A stretch of 64,000 nucleotides of DNA, taken from the NCBI RefSeq assembly GCF_028888695.1, contig NZ_PNFF01000004.1, forward strand, positions 1 to 64,000. The letters run 5' to 3'. Positions 52,582 to 60,975 of the stretch are shown one piece after another. Position 1 is the stretch's first letter. Each line of letters begins with the position of its first letter. This DNA comes from Bacillus methanolicus. GTDB lineage: Bacteria; Bacillota; Bacilli; Bacillales; Cytobacillaceae. The notes beneath the pieces were generated by a model. The model was given only the letters and a program-made list of their open reading frames with translations. It did no database searches and was not told the origin of the DNA. A program made the position numbers and the translations under genes.

Positions 52582-52796
52582 CTGTAACGCTTTCGCTTTC
52601 TGATGATGAATGGATCGAATTCGCACTATATGTTGATTGTGCGGTCAGCCAGCTGAAAGATCCAGACGGGGAAAAATTACGTGAATTCTTTCAATTGGTT
52701 CGTCAGAAAAGACAGGAAATTGAGGTTGAACGTTGGCGCAACGATCCGAGAAACTGGGGAGCTTGCTGCCCGTGGCCTGATGATTTTCCATTTTAA
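52566..52796 (+). CDS. Small protein coupled to mob, unknown
   Basis: 76 aa; ATG overlaps the last 16 bases of mob. MEKRLTVTLSLSDDEWIEFA begins as a strand-helix unit (RHH-like), and the C-terminus is Trp/Asp/Pro-rich (RWRNDPRNWGACCPWPDDFP). I do not recognise it; co-translation with mob suggests an accessory relaxosome or regulatory role. Confidence 0.6.
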   Translation: MEKRLTVTLSLSDDEWIEFALYVDCAVSQLKDPDGEKLREFFQLVRQKRQEIEVERWRNDPRNWGACCPWPDDFPF

Positions 52797-52876
52797 AATA
52801 ACAATTGTTTTGTTTCGCGGTAGACACATAATGTGCAATAGAAAGAATCATGTTTTGTCGAAAAGAAATTTTAAAT

Positions 52877-52935
52877 TGTAATGAATTCAATACAAAATAC
52901 AGTTATAATAAAAGTGTAATGAATTTCAATACAAA
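52877..52935 (+). promoter_or_regulatory. Promoter with flanking 20-bp direct repeats
   Basis: TGTAATGAATTCAATACAAA (52877-52896) and TGTAATGAATTTCAATACAA (52915-52934) flank TATAAT (52904-52909). They look like operator copies around the -10 box controlling the 52948 gene. The left repeat overlaps the -35 position. Confidence 0.6.
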
Positions 52936-52947
52936 GGATAGAGAACG

Positions 52948-53235
52948 ATGAAAATGTTTAAAACACAGGTAAATGAGCGCTTATCACACAACGAAACATG
53001 GGCAGAGGTTATCGAGGATATTTTCGCAAGAGTGGAAGGCGCATATGAATACGATGTGATATCTGACGAACAGATTCAATCACTTCACAAGCGGGTTGTT
53101 GAAATTACAAATGAATCTGGCGAACGTATTGCAGAAGTAGTGGTTAATTTCTATCCAAATGAGAACTATGATGAGGACGATTTAGAAAGCGGAAAATACA
53201 TCGTCGAAGTGGAGTTGGTTGAGGGAAAGGAATAA
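52948..53235 (+). CDS. Small acidic protein, unknown
   Basis: 95 aa, RBS GGATAGAGAACG. Sequence MKMFKTQVNERLSHNETWAE, then VISDEQIQSLHKRVVEITNE and VVVNFYPNENYDEDDLESGK. No known domain was seen; the charge and ordered strand pattern support a real protein. It is the first gene after a promoter with direct repeats, which it may bind. Confidence 0.6.
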   Translation: MKMFKTQVNERLSHNETWAEVIEDIFARVEGAYEYDVISDEQIQSLHKRVVEITNESGERIAEVVVNFYPNENYDEDDLESGKYIVEVELVEGKE

Positions 53236-53247
53236 ACCCCCTTTTCC

Positions 53248-53417
53248 TCGTCTACACATCAAAAGAGGCGGCGGAAAAATGGGGGTTGTCAGATAACACC
53301 GTAACACAATGGTGCAATCGTGGAAAATTCCGCGTCAATGAAGCGAGAAAAAGTGGCGGGACTTGGTTAGTTACGCATAAAGCAATGGTCAGATTAACCG
53401 GAAGAGATATTTTCTAA
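53248..53417 (+). pseudogene. Small helix-turn-helix frame without a usable start
   Basis: The frame LFLVYTSKEAAEKWGLSDNT then VTQWCNRGKFRVNEARKSGG, TWLVTHKAMVRLTGRDIF-stop is a clear excisionase-like DNA-binding domain. No ATG, GTG or TTG occurs between the preceding in-frame TGA (53221) and the domain. It may have been joined to the 52948 gene before a frameshift around 53225-53240, or use a non-standard start. Probably damaged. Confidence 0.55.
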
Positions 53418-53491
53418 GTTGAGATTAAATTAGTGTTACAGATATTTAAGTTATTGCACATTTCGAAGATTTTACGAAACAAGATAGCAAA

Positions 53492-53530
53492 TTTGTTTGC
53501 TTATTTTGTTTGCTTATTTTGTTTGCTTAT
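53492..53530 (+). repeat. Three perfect tandem copies of a 13-bp unit
   Basis: TTTGTTTGCTTAT repeated exactly three times, ending 7 bases before AAAGGAG of the antitoxin gene. It lies in the leader of the Fic module; copy-number change could alter promoter or ribosome-site spacing. Confidence 0.8.
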
Positions 53531-53546
53531 TCTAAAGGAGATTGTT

Positions 53547-53729
53547 ATGAAAAAGAATACAATGAACCAAAAAATTGAAGGAATTTTGCCGGAGGTAAAA
53601 GCGTCGTTGAGTTTTGAAGGTTTGCAAATAACTGAAGAAGAAGAAAAACTAATTAAAGCTGCATTGAGTGGAGATATTAGCCGAGCAACCTTTCTAAAAA
53701 AAGCAAGAGAGTTGGCTGAAAACCAATGA
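53547..53729 (+). CDS. VbhA-like antitoxin of the Fic module
   Basis: 60 aa from ATG at 53547 after AAAGGAGATTGTT. MKKNTMNQKIEGILPEVKAS then LSFEGLQITEEEEKLIKAAL. SLSFEG fits the inhibitory [S/T]xxxE[G/N] motif of Fic antitoxins, whose Glu blocks ATP binding in the toxin. The C-terminal helix pattern (GDISRATFLKKARELAENQ) fits VbhA. The stop overlaps the Fic start (ATGATG). Confidence 0.82.
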   Translation: MKKNTMNQKIEGILPEVKASLSFEGLQITEEEEKLIKAALSGDISRATFLKKARELAENQ

Positions 53730-54364
53730 TGCAATCAAAGCAATCAAAATACTGGTATCCAGGGACCGAAGTATTGATCAATAATTTCAATATTCGTGAT
53801 CCTAAAAAACTCGAAACATTAGAGCGTATTATTACAGGTGAACGATTGGCAAAGCTATATCTAAAACCGATTTATGGAAAGTTTGATTTAAAACACTTAC
53901 AAGCAATACACAAATTTCTTTTTAGCGACATTTATCCTTTTGCCGGAAAGATTAGGGATGAAAACATTGCGAAAGGCGGTTTTTCTTTTGCTAATGCACA
54001 GTTTATTGAGGAATCGGCGAAACAGCTGTTTAAGGAATTAGCCAATGAAAAGCATTTGAAGGGTTACGACTTCGAAAAATTTTCCGAACGTGCAGCATAC
54101 TATTTGGCCGAGATTAACGTATTGCATCCTTTCCGAGAAGGAAACGGAAGAACACAACGTGAGTTTATTCGTTCCTTAGCGCTTAAAAATGGATATTCTC
54201 TTGAATGGAGCCGAATTGATCGTGAAGAATTATTAAGTGCTTCAATACGATCCATTACTGACATTCAGCCTTTAGTTAATGTATTAAAGAAAGCGATTGT
54301 GAACAGAGAGCCTGATAGACAGTTAATGAGGTTATTTGAGAATGCAAGAGGGATAGAAAGGTAG
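53726..54364 (+). CDS. Fic-domain AMP-transferase toxin (class I, VbhT-like)
   Basis: 212 aa. Catalytic motif HPFREGNGRTQREF (His134) matches HPFxxGNGRxxR. The flap region (GKIRDENIAKGGFSFANAQF) and the N-terminal YWYPGTEVLINNFNIRDPKK are typical. Class I Fic enzymes AMPylate DNA gyrase and topoisomerase IV, and are inhibited by the separate small antitoxin encoded just upstream. All catalytic residues appear intact, so the pair can act as an addiction module. Confidence 0.9.
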   Translation: MMQSKQSKYWYPGTEVLINNFNIRDPKKLETLERIITGERLAKLYLKPIYGKFDLKHLQAIHKFLFSDIYPFAGKIRDENIAKGGFSFANAQFIEESAKQLFKELANEKHLKGYDFEKFSERAAYYLAEINVLHPFREGNGRTQREFIRSLALKNGYSLEWSRIDREELLSASIRSITDIQPLVNVLKKAIVNREPDRQLMRLFENARGIER

Positions 54365-54373
54365 GTAAAGTAA

Positions 54374-54880
54374 ATGAAACGTGAATGGGGAAAATATACT
54401 GACGAACAAATCGCGTTCAACGACTTGAAACATGCGTTAGAAACAGCATTAGGCCGTGAATTACGTGAAGACGAAGAAAAATTGGTCAAATGGCTTGCCG
54501 GATTCGGATGGGATACGGTAGGTCAGTTCGTGGATATATGTTCAGAGAAATCGCAGCGAAGGAAACAAAATAAGCATTTTGTTTTTCAAAATTTAAGTTA
54601 TTTTCATCATTCCATTGAAGGAGGATTACATATGCAATGCCCTAAATGTCGCACAGGAGTTTTAGAAGCAATCGGAACATTTAGCTTAGAAGAGGGCGCT
54701 TTGGAGGTTGAATATTATCAACCTTATGATCGTCCAAAAAATGCAATTATCTATATTTGTAGTAAAGATGAATGTGGGTATATGGAGATGAAGAAGGCGG
54801 CTCCTGGATTATTAAGAGCGCTCAAACGGAAAATTAGAGATCGGCGTTATGCCGAACTCCTGCCAGGAAACCGCCACTAA
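54374..54880 (+). CDS. Protein with C-terminal zinc ribbon, possibly two fused small genes
   Basis: 168 aa. The N-terminal part MKREWGKYTDEQIAFNDLKH is helical. The second part MQCPKCRTGVLEAIGTFSLE...YICSKDECGY is a CxxC...C...C zinc ribbon. The sequence GAAGGAGGATTACAT directly before the internal ATG at 54632 is a strong ribosome site, so the zinc-ribbon part (83 aa) may also be made separately. Neither half is recognised beyond this. It is in line with the Fic operon and overlaps the recombinase frame. Confidence 0.6.
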   Translation: MKREWGKYTDEQIAFNDLKHALETALGRELREDEEKLVKWLAGFGWDTVGQFVDICSEKSQRRKQNKHFVFQNLSYFHHSIEGGLHMQCPKCRTGVLEAIGTFSLEEGALEVEYYQPYDRPKNAIIYICSKDECGYMEMKKAAPGLLRALKRKIRDRRYAELLPGNRH

Positions 54881-54944
54881 TAGATTATCACAATTTTTAG
54901 ATTTTGAATATCTGGTAATTAATTACAAAAGGAGAGAAGGGAAA

Positions 54945-55919
54945 TTGGAAAAATACATTCATTGGTTACAGCAACAAGGAAAAAGTGAACATACCATCCG
55001 TCGTTATAAAACCGTACTAAAAGAATTTCAACAATGGTACGAAGGAATGACGGGTGGAGTTCCCTTCGATCCCAAAAATGTGTCTGCTATCGATCTCCAG
55101 GACTGGAAGAACTATTTAATAAATATTGCGCGTATTGAAAATCCAAAAACAGGGGAAAGGAAAAAACTCACGATTTCTACCGTTAACAACAAAATTGAGA
55201 GCCTGAAGGCTTATTTCCGGTATCTTTATGATACCGGTATTATTAAAGATAATCCGGCTTCTTCTCTTTCAGTACAAAAACAACAAACACCATTATCACC
55301 GCGTTGGCTTGAACGTGTTGAGAAAAATAAACTTTTGCATTACATTGACGATAAGGAAAAGCAAAAGAAAAATCCGTGGCGCTATGCGAGAAATCGAGCA
55401 ATCATCTACTGTATGCTTCACGCTGGAATGAGGGTCAGTGAGGTTGTAGAGCTGGAATTAGAGGATATTGATTTCGCAAATGGTTATATCAATATACGTG
55501 ATGGTAAAGGTGGGAAGGCTAGACGTATTCCCATGAACAGCGATCTAAAACATGCCCTAAGTCTATGGATAAGCGAAAGGAAAACCAAAGAAACGAATAC
55601 AAATAAAGTCTTTGTCTCTCAGAAAGGCGGCAATCTAACCATATCTGGCGTGAATAACTTATTTAATAAGATTCGACATGACTTAAAAATTGAAGAACTT
55701 ACACCGCATGTGCTACGGCACACTTTTTGCCATGATCTTATTGAAAAAGGTTTTCCTATTACTTATGTTGCCGATCTTGCGGGTCACAGTGATTTAGATA
55801 CGACCAGGAGGTACGCGGCCACAAGCGATAAGGAAATGAAAATTGCTGTTGAGTCTTTATCTTCAGGCCGCTATCGACAAACAGAAAACAAAAAAAATAA
55901 GGGTGAAGATGAAAGATAA
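54945..55919 (+). CDS. Tyrosine recombinase (XerC/D-like)
   Basis: 324 aa from TTG at 54945 (MEKYIHWLQQQGKSEHTIRR), chosen for AAAAGGAGAGAAGGGAAA upstream. N-terminal SAM-like core-binding domain, then the catalytic domain: MLHAGMRVSEVVELELEDID (Arg), GKGGKARRIPMNSDL (Lys), TPHVLRHTFCHDLIEKG (HxxR) and LAGHSDLDTTRRYAATSDKE (His and Tyr). Intact. It could resolve plasmid multimers or drive integration and cointegrate formation. A terminator follows. Confidence 0.92.
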   Translation: MEKYIHWLQQQGKSEHTIRRYKTVLKEFQQWYEGMTGGVPFDPKNVSAIDLQDWKNYLINIARIENPKTGERKKLTISTVNNKIESLKAYFRYLYDTGIIKDNPASSLSVQKQQTPLSPRWLERVEKNKLLHYIDDKEKQKKNPWRYARNRAIIYCMLHAGMRVSEVVELELEDIDFANGYINIRDGKGGKARRIPMNSDLKHALSLWISERKTKETNTNKVFVSQKGGNLTISGVNNLFNKIRHDLKIEELTPHVLRHTFCHDLIEKGFPITYVADLAGHSDLDTTRRYAATSDKEMKIAVESLSSGRYRQTENKKNKGEDER

Positions 55920-55949
55920 AGGAAAAGTGAATGATTTGTATTTCGTCAT

Positions 55950-55976
55950 CTAGAGGGCATTGGCCCTCTTTTTTCA
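55950..55976 (+). terminator. Intrinsic terminator after the recombinase gene
   Basis: AGAGGGC, ATTG and GCCCTCT followed by TTTTTTC. Confidence 0.8.
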
Positions 55977-56202
55977 TGGTTTTGTAGTGGACTTGTGAGT
56001 GATACTTTCACGGAATACGAAAAGAGGAGGTATCCTGAATTTTTCAGCCCCCCTTTAAAAAAACGGCTTCTCAGATTGGCGTATAACGCGTCTTCAATTG
56101 TTTTATATTCGGAAGAGAAAAAGCGTCTCTATAGGGCATTTATGGCTTTTTAAAACGTATCCCCTTTTGTTCAATCAAAATTTTGCTATATTTTTTCCCT
56201 GA

Positions 56203-56442
56203 TCATTTCTTCTGTTGCTCCAATAAATGCTTGGCAAAGCTTTCAACGGTATATTTTGACCAGTATGGCGTTCCGGCTACTACTAAGTCTTCCTTTGGAA
56301 ACTTTCCTCTTTTGCGATAGACAGCAATCTTGTTTTGGGGGAAATGAATTCCTTTATCCTCTAGATAGCGCGCAAAATCACTTTGGGTGTAATAGTCCTG
56401 GGAGTCTTTAATGATCGAGAAGTTAGGGTTTTTGATTAACAA
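56203..56442 (-). CDS. Small DNA-binding-like protein, possibly truncated
   Basis: 79 aa. QDYYTQSDFARYLEDKGIHF then PQNKIAVYRKRGKFPKEDLV and GTPYWSKYTVESFAKHLLEQ: a MerR/excisionase-like helix-turn-helix pattern, similar in logic to the 53248 frame. The only start is a TTG without a good ribosome site, and the region upstream is rearranged, so the N-terminus may be lost. Confidence 0.5.
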   Translation of the reverse strand: MLIKNPNFSIIKDSQDYYTQSDFARYLEDKGIHFPQNKIAVYRKRGKFPKEDLVVAGTPYWSKYTVESFAKHLLEQQKK

Positions 56443-56495
56443 TTCGCGAAACTGTTACTTCTTTTAGAAAATCAGTTGGACAACAGAAATCTTTT

Positions 56496-57413
56496 TTGGA
56501 GCGACAACAAGAAGAATTTTTAGAAAAGTCATCTTCTATTTACGATCAGATTGAAGATTTTAAACAGAAGATAGAAGATTATGAGTCAAAGCTTAATTTG
56601 GAGTTACAAAAAATTCAAGATAAATATAATGAACTCCACCAAAATTTCATTACTTCTCAAGAGTCTAGATCTCAGCAATTTCTAGATCTTAAAGGAAAAT
56701 TTATTGAAGAATTTGATGAGATTACTGAAGATTTAAATAACAAAACCCAAGAAATTATATCGTCATTTCAGGAAAAATTTGATTCTATAACAGAAGAGTT
56801 AACTTCAACATATGAATCCTTTTTAGAAGAAACCAAACAGAAACTGGCTGATTACGACAGTATGTTAGAGTCCCATAAAAAATCAGTTGAGGAATTAGTG
56901 GGTATTATATCAACCAGTTCAATTTCTGGACACTTTAAAGAAGTTGCTGATAATAAGAGAAAAGCAGCTTTTTGGTGGCAGATAGGAACTATAGGTTCGT
57001 TCTTAGGTACAATTGCATATGGCTTTTACGCTTTTATATGGAATAACCACGAAATTGATTGGCCTGGATTAATTGCACGATTTATTGTTACTGTTGCCCT
57101 AGGTTCCCTAACCGCTTATACAGCAAAACAAGCAGCATATAATGAAGCTGAAGAAAGAAAAAATAGAAAGATGGAAATCGAATTAAAAACTTTAAACCCA
57201 TATCTTGCATCTTTCTCACCTGAAGACCAAATAAAACTTAAACAACAATTGTTTCCTCATATTTTTGGTAAAGAAGAAGTCGCTGTTAGCCAAGAAACTA
57301 CACCGACAAGTAACGCTAACTCTGACTTAGTTAATGTTCCCTTAAACACTAATTTGGTAACACAGGCTATTCAAGTTCTTATAGACGTTGCTAAAGGCAC
57401 TAAAACTCAATAA
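56496..57413 (+). CDS. Coiled-coil protein with two membrane helices, unknown
   Basis: 305 aa from TTG at 56496; the open frame extends upstream without a standard start, so the N-terminus may be incomplete. Residues 1-140 are a long heptad-rich coiled coil (DQIEDFKQKIEDYESKLNLE). Two membrane helices follow (AFWWQIGTIGSFLGTIAYGF and WPGLIARFIVTVALGSLTAY), then a cytoplasmic basic helix and a Thr/Asn tail. Coiled-coil plus short transmembrane effectors occur in some phage-defence proteins; no motif proves that here. Confidence 0.6.
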   Translation: MERQQEEFLEKSSSIYDQIEDFKQKIEDYESKLNLELQKIQDKYNELHQNFITSQESRSQQFLDLKGKFIEEFDEITEDLNNKTQEIISSFQEKFDSITEELTSTYESFLEETKQKLADYDSMLESHKKSVEELVGIISTSSISGHFKEVADNKRKAAFWWQIGTIGSFLGTIAYGFYAFIWNNHEIDWPGLIARFIVTVALGSLTAYTAKQAAYNEAEERKNRKMEIELKTLNPYLASFSPEDQIKLKQQLFPHIFGKEEVAVSQETTPTSNANSDLVNVPLNTNLVTQAIQVLIDVAKGTKTQ

Positions 57414-57582
57414 TTTTTTCGTTAAAATTGTCAAAATGATGCTTTTATGATATATTCGTCCCCCCCTGATGTTTCAAAAGGGGGGATGATTTCATTGAGA
57501 AGTTTGGAATGCAACATAATCAAGATTATAAGCAGTAAATTCCATCGTGTTGCGTTCGAACAGTCCATAAAACAAAACTCCA

Positions 57583-57729
57583 CTAACTACTTATATAACC
57601 AATAACAAAAGAGGTTAGAAAAAGAGAAATACCACCTAAAATCAGATATTTTTTGTCATTCCATTTAAAATAAAAGATAATACTTAATACAGTAACAATA
57701 AAAAAAATCAAACCAACAACCCAAATCAT
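57583..57729 (-). CDS. 48-aa membrane peptide, second of a pair
   Basis: Reads MIWVVGLIFFIVTVLSIIFY then FKWNDKKYLILGGISLFLTS, FVIGYISS: two membrane helices with a short basic loop. GGGGAAAGAAAG precedes the ATG. It starts 11 bases after the upstream partner's stop. Function unknown. Confidence 0.6.
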   Translation of the reverse strand: MIWVVGLIFFIVTVLSIIFYFKWNDKKYLILGGISLFLTSFVIGYISS

Positions 57730-57740
57730 CTTTCTTTCCC

Positions 57741-57881
57741 CTACCCCGTTATTCTAGCAATAAATCCTCCTACTAAATACCCTGCTAATAAAATAATAAA
57801 AGATGCCCCTACATAAAATCCTATTCTAATAAATGTATCCTGACGGTTAACAAAATCGATAATTAAATCCAATACTTTCAT
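57741..57881 (-). CDS. 46-aa membrane peptide, first of a pair
   Basis: Reads MKVLDLIIDFVNRQDTFIRI then GFYVGASFIILLAGYLVGGF, IARITG. It has an amphipathic N-terminus and one Gly-rich membrane helix, after GGAGGAATTCAAT. Two adjacent tiny membrane peptides suggest a pore-forming, holin-like or bacteriocin/immunity pair; this is inference from size and topology. Confidence 0.6.
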   Translation of the reverse strand: MKVLDLIIDFVNRQDTFIRIGFYVGASFIILLAGYLVGGFIARITG

Positions 57882-57984
57882 ATTGAATTCCTCCATAAAT
57901 CTTTATTATTTATACAATAACATTAACATAAGATATCGACTTTTCATACATCTCTTTGATCATAAAAAATTCCCCTCTCGTAAT

Positions 57985-58022
57985 CATGAACCATAGCTCC
58001 TCTCATTGACACTATGGTTCTA
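57985..58022. repeat. Hairpin CATGAACCATAG/CTATGGTTC
   Basis: GAACCATAG (57987) and CTATGGTTC (58011) around a 15-base loop, upstream of the membrane-peptide pair, without a T tract. Possible operator or RNA structure. Confidence 0.4.
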
Positions 58023-58198
58023 TTGTAAGTGGGGAATTTTATTCCGGCTATATTAGGGATTTTATCATCGGCTTTAACATAGGGAATTTTAAACGGACGA
58101 TTTTTGGAAAAAATAATAGACTTTGACAATATGTTGCATTCATCGATATCTGACAAAACGAAACTGGGTTTTTCTTTGTCTCTTTTATATGATTAAAC

Positions 58199-58226
58199 TA
58201 GACATATAATACACATTATATGTCTA
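58199..58226. promoter_or_regulatory. 12-bp perfect palindrome upstream of the second tyrosine recombinase
   Basis: TAGACATATAAT-ACAC-ATTATATGTCTA. Symmetric arms around a 4-base centre could be the recombinase core site or an operator. It lies 111 bases before the recombinase start. Confidence 0.5.
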
Positions 58227-58336
58227 ACAATCTATTCTTTTTTATGATATACTCGTCATATAATGTAATTTTTTAAATCGATTATTCACTTTTGGAATCC
58301 TTTTAAACTCGCCGTATAAGTGAAAGGGTGAAAAAG

Positions 58337-59251
58337 ATGCTAAATGAGTATGTCACTTACCTTCAGGAAAAAGGTGCTTCCCCAAACACGATCATCTCCT
58401 ATACGAATGACTTGAATATCTTTTTTAACGATTTACATATCCGTCCGGGCGATTACGTCACGCCGACCGACATCCGCAAATGGATCAAGCAAATGTTGAA
58501 TCCGGTAGAAGGAAAACCATTGGCCATTTCCACGATCAATCGCCGACTCAATTCGCTGCGAAGTTTTTATGTGTGGGCGGTGGAACATCATAAGCTCGAA
58601 CAGAACCCAATGAAAGACATCCAGGATTTAAAATCGGCCGATGAAGATAACGAAAAAATTATGTGGCTGACGGAAGAAGAATTCGAGGACTTGTTGCATC
58701 GGATGCGGAAAAAACCGGTACAAAGCCGAGGGGTCGATCCCGAAGAGAAATATCGCCGGGACCGCGCTGTGGTGTACTTGCTTACCTATGCAGGATTGCG
58801 TGTGGAAGAGTTATCAAATTTAAAATTAACAGACTTAGATTTAGAGATGAAACGAATTCGAATCGTGGGAAAAGGGATGAAGGTAAGAACAGTGCCGGTC
58901 TCGAATATCTTGCTGGCAGAACTCGAGGATTGGCTTAAGTTTCGCGCGGAAATGGCGAAAAAGAAACCGCATGTGGCCACATCTCCATATGTTTTTTACA
59001 GCCAGCGCTCACCGAAGTTTTCGGTCCGAGGCATTCAACGAATGATCGAAAGCTACAGCCTGCCGAACAAAAAGCTCACGCCCCACATGTTCCGGCATAC
59101 GTTTTGTAAGTGGATGTTAAAGGCGACGAACAACGACATTGAAAAAGTGCGGCGGCTCGCCGGTCACAGCAATATCGCCACTACGTCTCGATACTTAAAA
59201 GACAGTTATAGTGATTTGGCGGATGCTGTTGAGGCCTTGCCGAAATTTTAA
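58337..59251 (+). CDS. Tyrosine recombinase (XerD-like)
   Basis: 304 aa from ATG at 58337; GTG at 58328 is too close to the ribosome site GAAAGGG. N-terminal core-binding domain (NEYVTYLQEKGASPNTIISY). Catalytic residues in LLTYAGLRVEELSNLKLTDL (Arg), VGKGMKVRTVPVSN (Lys), TPHMFRHTFCKWMLKATNND (HxxR) and LAGHSNIATTSRYLKDSYSD (His, Tyr). Parts of it (about 58460-59250) are richer in GC than the neighbouring genes, suggesting separate acqu­isition. It borders the kinase operon and may have mobilised it. Confidence 0.92.
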   Translation: MLNEYVTYLQEKGASPNTIISYTNDLNIFFNDLHIRPGDYVTPTDIRKWIKQMLNPVEGKPLAISTINRRLNSLRSFYVWAVEHHKLEQNPMKDIQDLKSADEDNEKIMWLTEEEFEDLLHRMRKKPVQSRGVDPEEKYRRDRAVVYLLTYAGLRVEELSNLKLTDLDLEMKRIRIVGKGMKVRTVPVSNILLAELEDWLKFRAEMAKKKPHVATSPYVFYSQRSPKFSVRGIQRMIESYSLPNKKLTPHMFRHTFCKWMLKATNNDIEKVRRLAGHSNIATTSRYLKDSYSDLADAVEALPKF

Positions 59252-59462
59252 GATAAGGTGGCGTATTTACAAGCAAATTTAAAGCATCATTTTGTGAAAA
59301 AAACATTAATACTTTTACGAGTTTCTCCCTATTTATATATCTGTTAAAGTCTCCTTAACAAAAATGGCCGATTTTAAGGTTCCTTTAAGGGGCTTTCAAT
59401 GGCCAAGTAATTTATTTACATATTAAAAGTGTGATATACTGATATTTATTGGAGGAGTTGGT

Positions 59463-60161
59463 ATGTACTGGAATACAGAGGCGGATTTTGTGGAAACCTT
59501 TATCTCCTCAGCGCAGCCGATTTTCAAAATAAGAAAAAATAATAAAATTGCGGTTTGGCGCGAATTTAAAACAGGATATGGTCGGCCTGATATTGTTTTT
59601 GTAGAATATAACCCAAGTGTAATTGAGTCACGCAAAGCAAATTCTGTTTTCACACCATTACCTAATTTAGCTGCCTATACGATTAGTTACCTTTCAGGAA
59701 AGCCTTGGGTTACCGAGGAAAGACTGTCAAGATTTCTTAATTGTTATGGTTCAACATTTTACAAAGTACTTAATGAATTAACTCAGAGGGGCCTTATTGA
59801 ACGTAATAATCATTTAGTTAAAGCAAAAGCTCGTTCGGAAATAATGGCTGTTCATCGCTTATGGGTGTTCGAGGCAAAATTAAACCATTGGAAAGATGCT
59901 GTTGACCAAGCGGAACGCCACCTTTGGTTTACCAAAGATTCATACATTTTATTACCATATAAGAGTGGATTACTTACCGAATCCATTAAATATGAATGCA
60001 GTAAAAGAGGTGTAGGGCTGGCATTTTTTGATTTAGAGAATGGATATCAGACAATCTTGCAGCCTGCACAATCCGGCTTTTTAAACTCACCATTACTTTG
60101 GTTAATAAATGAACGTCTGTGGGAGGAAAAGCAAAATGAACATGGATCGGTTTGCACCTGA
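59463..60161 (+). CDS. Putative PD-(D/E)XK nuclease-like protein with inserted winged helix
   Basis: 232 aa, RBS GGAGGAGTTGGT. An N-terminal strand region gives WREFKTGYGRPDIVFVEY (Pro42-Asp43). A winged-helix-like segment follows (residues about 70-120, LSRFLNCYGSTFYKVLNELT then QRGLIERNN). Then VFEAKLNHWKDAVDQAERHL has Glu137-x-Lys139 and a Gln149-Ala. PD...ExK with following QA is the restriction-endonuclease-like signature, here split by a DNA-binding insert. Nuclease activity is inferred. It overlaps the kinase gene by 26 bases and leads the three-gene operon. Confidence 0.65.
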   Translation: MYWNTEADFVETFISSAQPIFKIRKNNKIAVWREFKTGYGRPDIVFVEYNPSVIESRKANSVFTPLPNLAAYTISYLSGKPWVTEERLSRFLNCYGSTFYKVLNELTQRGLIERNNHLVKAKARSEIMAVHRLWVFEAKLNHWKDAVDQAERHLWFTKDSYILLPYKSGLLTESIKYECSKRGVGLAFFDLENGYQTILQPAQSGFLNSPLLWLINERLWEEKQNEHGSVCT

Positions 60162-60972
60162 ATCTTCAGCATTTGCTCTAGCATTTCCAGGCATTGAGAT
60201 AATTGGAGTATTAGGTAAGGGTGGACAAAAATACGTCTATAAAGCGAAAACACATGATTATGGAATTGTAGCTTTTAAAATTATTAAAACAGATCAAGAT
60301 ATAGAACGAACAATTCGGGAAATTAAAGCAGCCTCTAGTTTTTCCTCTCCTCATTTTCCGATGATTTATGATTGGGGAGAAGCCTATTTGGATGATGAAA
60401 AAATAATTTATATTATTGAGGAATATATAGAAGGTCAAAATCTAAGGGAAATCCTTAATCAAGAAGTATTAACAATGGAAGAGACGATTCGGATAGGTCG
60501 GGAATTACTTGAAGCTTTAAGTCAGTTAGCCGAAAAACGTTTGGTTCATCGGGATATAAAACCTGAAAATATTATGATCAGTAATGATGGACGTGTGTTT
60601 CTGTTGGATTTAGGGATTGCTAGGCATTTGGATTTAACCAGTTTGACATTGGACATGGCAGCTTTTGGTCCGTTAACACCTGGGTACGGTGCCCCTGAAC
60701 AGATTAAGAATGAAAAAAGAACTATTTCATCAAGGACCGATTTGTTTTCATGGGGAGTGGTAATGTACGAAATGATTGCTGGATACAATCCTTTTGTAAA
60801 AGGATGCAAAAATGGAAATGAAGCAATGTCCAAAACTCTTACTTATCAACCACCTAAGCTTCAAAATTGTAGCTCAGATTTATCTGAGATTATAGACTGG
60901 TGTCTTAGTAAATCTGCCCACCGTAGGCCACCAAGTCCGGCAATAGTATTGGAAAAAATGAAGGAGATGTAA
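60136..60972 (+). CDS. Hanks-type Ser/Thr protein kinase (soluble)
   Basis: 278 aa from ATG at 60136 after GGGAGGAAAAGCAAA. Gly loop G27-K-G-G-Q-K-Y-V34, Lys48 (VAFKIIK), catalytic loop HRDIKPEN (His138-Arg-Asp140), metal-binding DLG (Asp158), activation-segment GAPEQ and late SWGVVMYEMIAGYNPF. All catalytic residues are present. There is no membrane helix and no PASTA domain, unlike housekeeping PrkC, so it is a stand-alone cytosolic kinase. Its partners are the nuclease-like protein upstream and an unknown protein 3 bases downstream. Confidence 0.92.
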   Translation: MNMDRFAPESSAFALAFPGIEIIGVLGKGGQKYVYKAKTHDYGIVAFKIIKTDQDIERTIREIKAASSFSSPHFPMIYDWGEAYLDDEKIIYIIEEYIEGQNLREILNQEVLTMEETIRIGRELLEALSQLAEKRLVHRDIKPENIMISNDGRVFLLDLGIARHLDLTSLTLDMAAFGPLTPGYGAPEQIKNEKRTISSRTDLFSWGVVMYEMIAGYNPFVKGCKNGNEAMSKTLTYQPPKLQNCSSDLSEIIDWCLSKSAHRRPPSPAIVLEKMKEM

Positions 60973-60975
60973 ATT

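Noticed and set aside
57944-58156. 70-aa minus-strand frame
   Set aside because: Runs across an inverted repeat, has no ribosome site and resembles no family.
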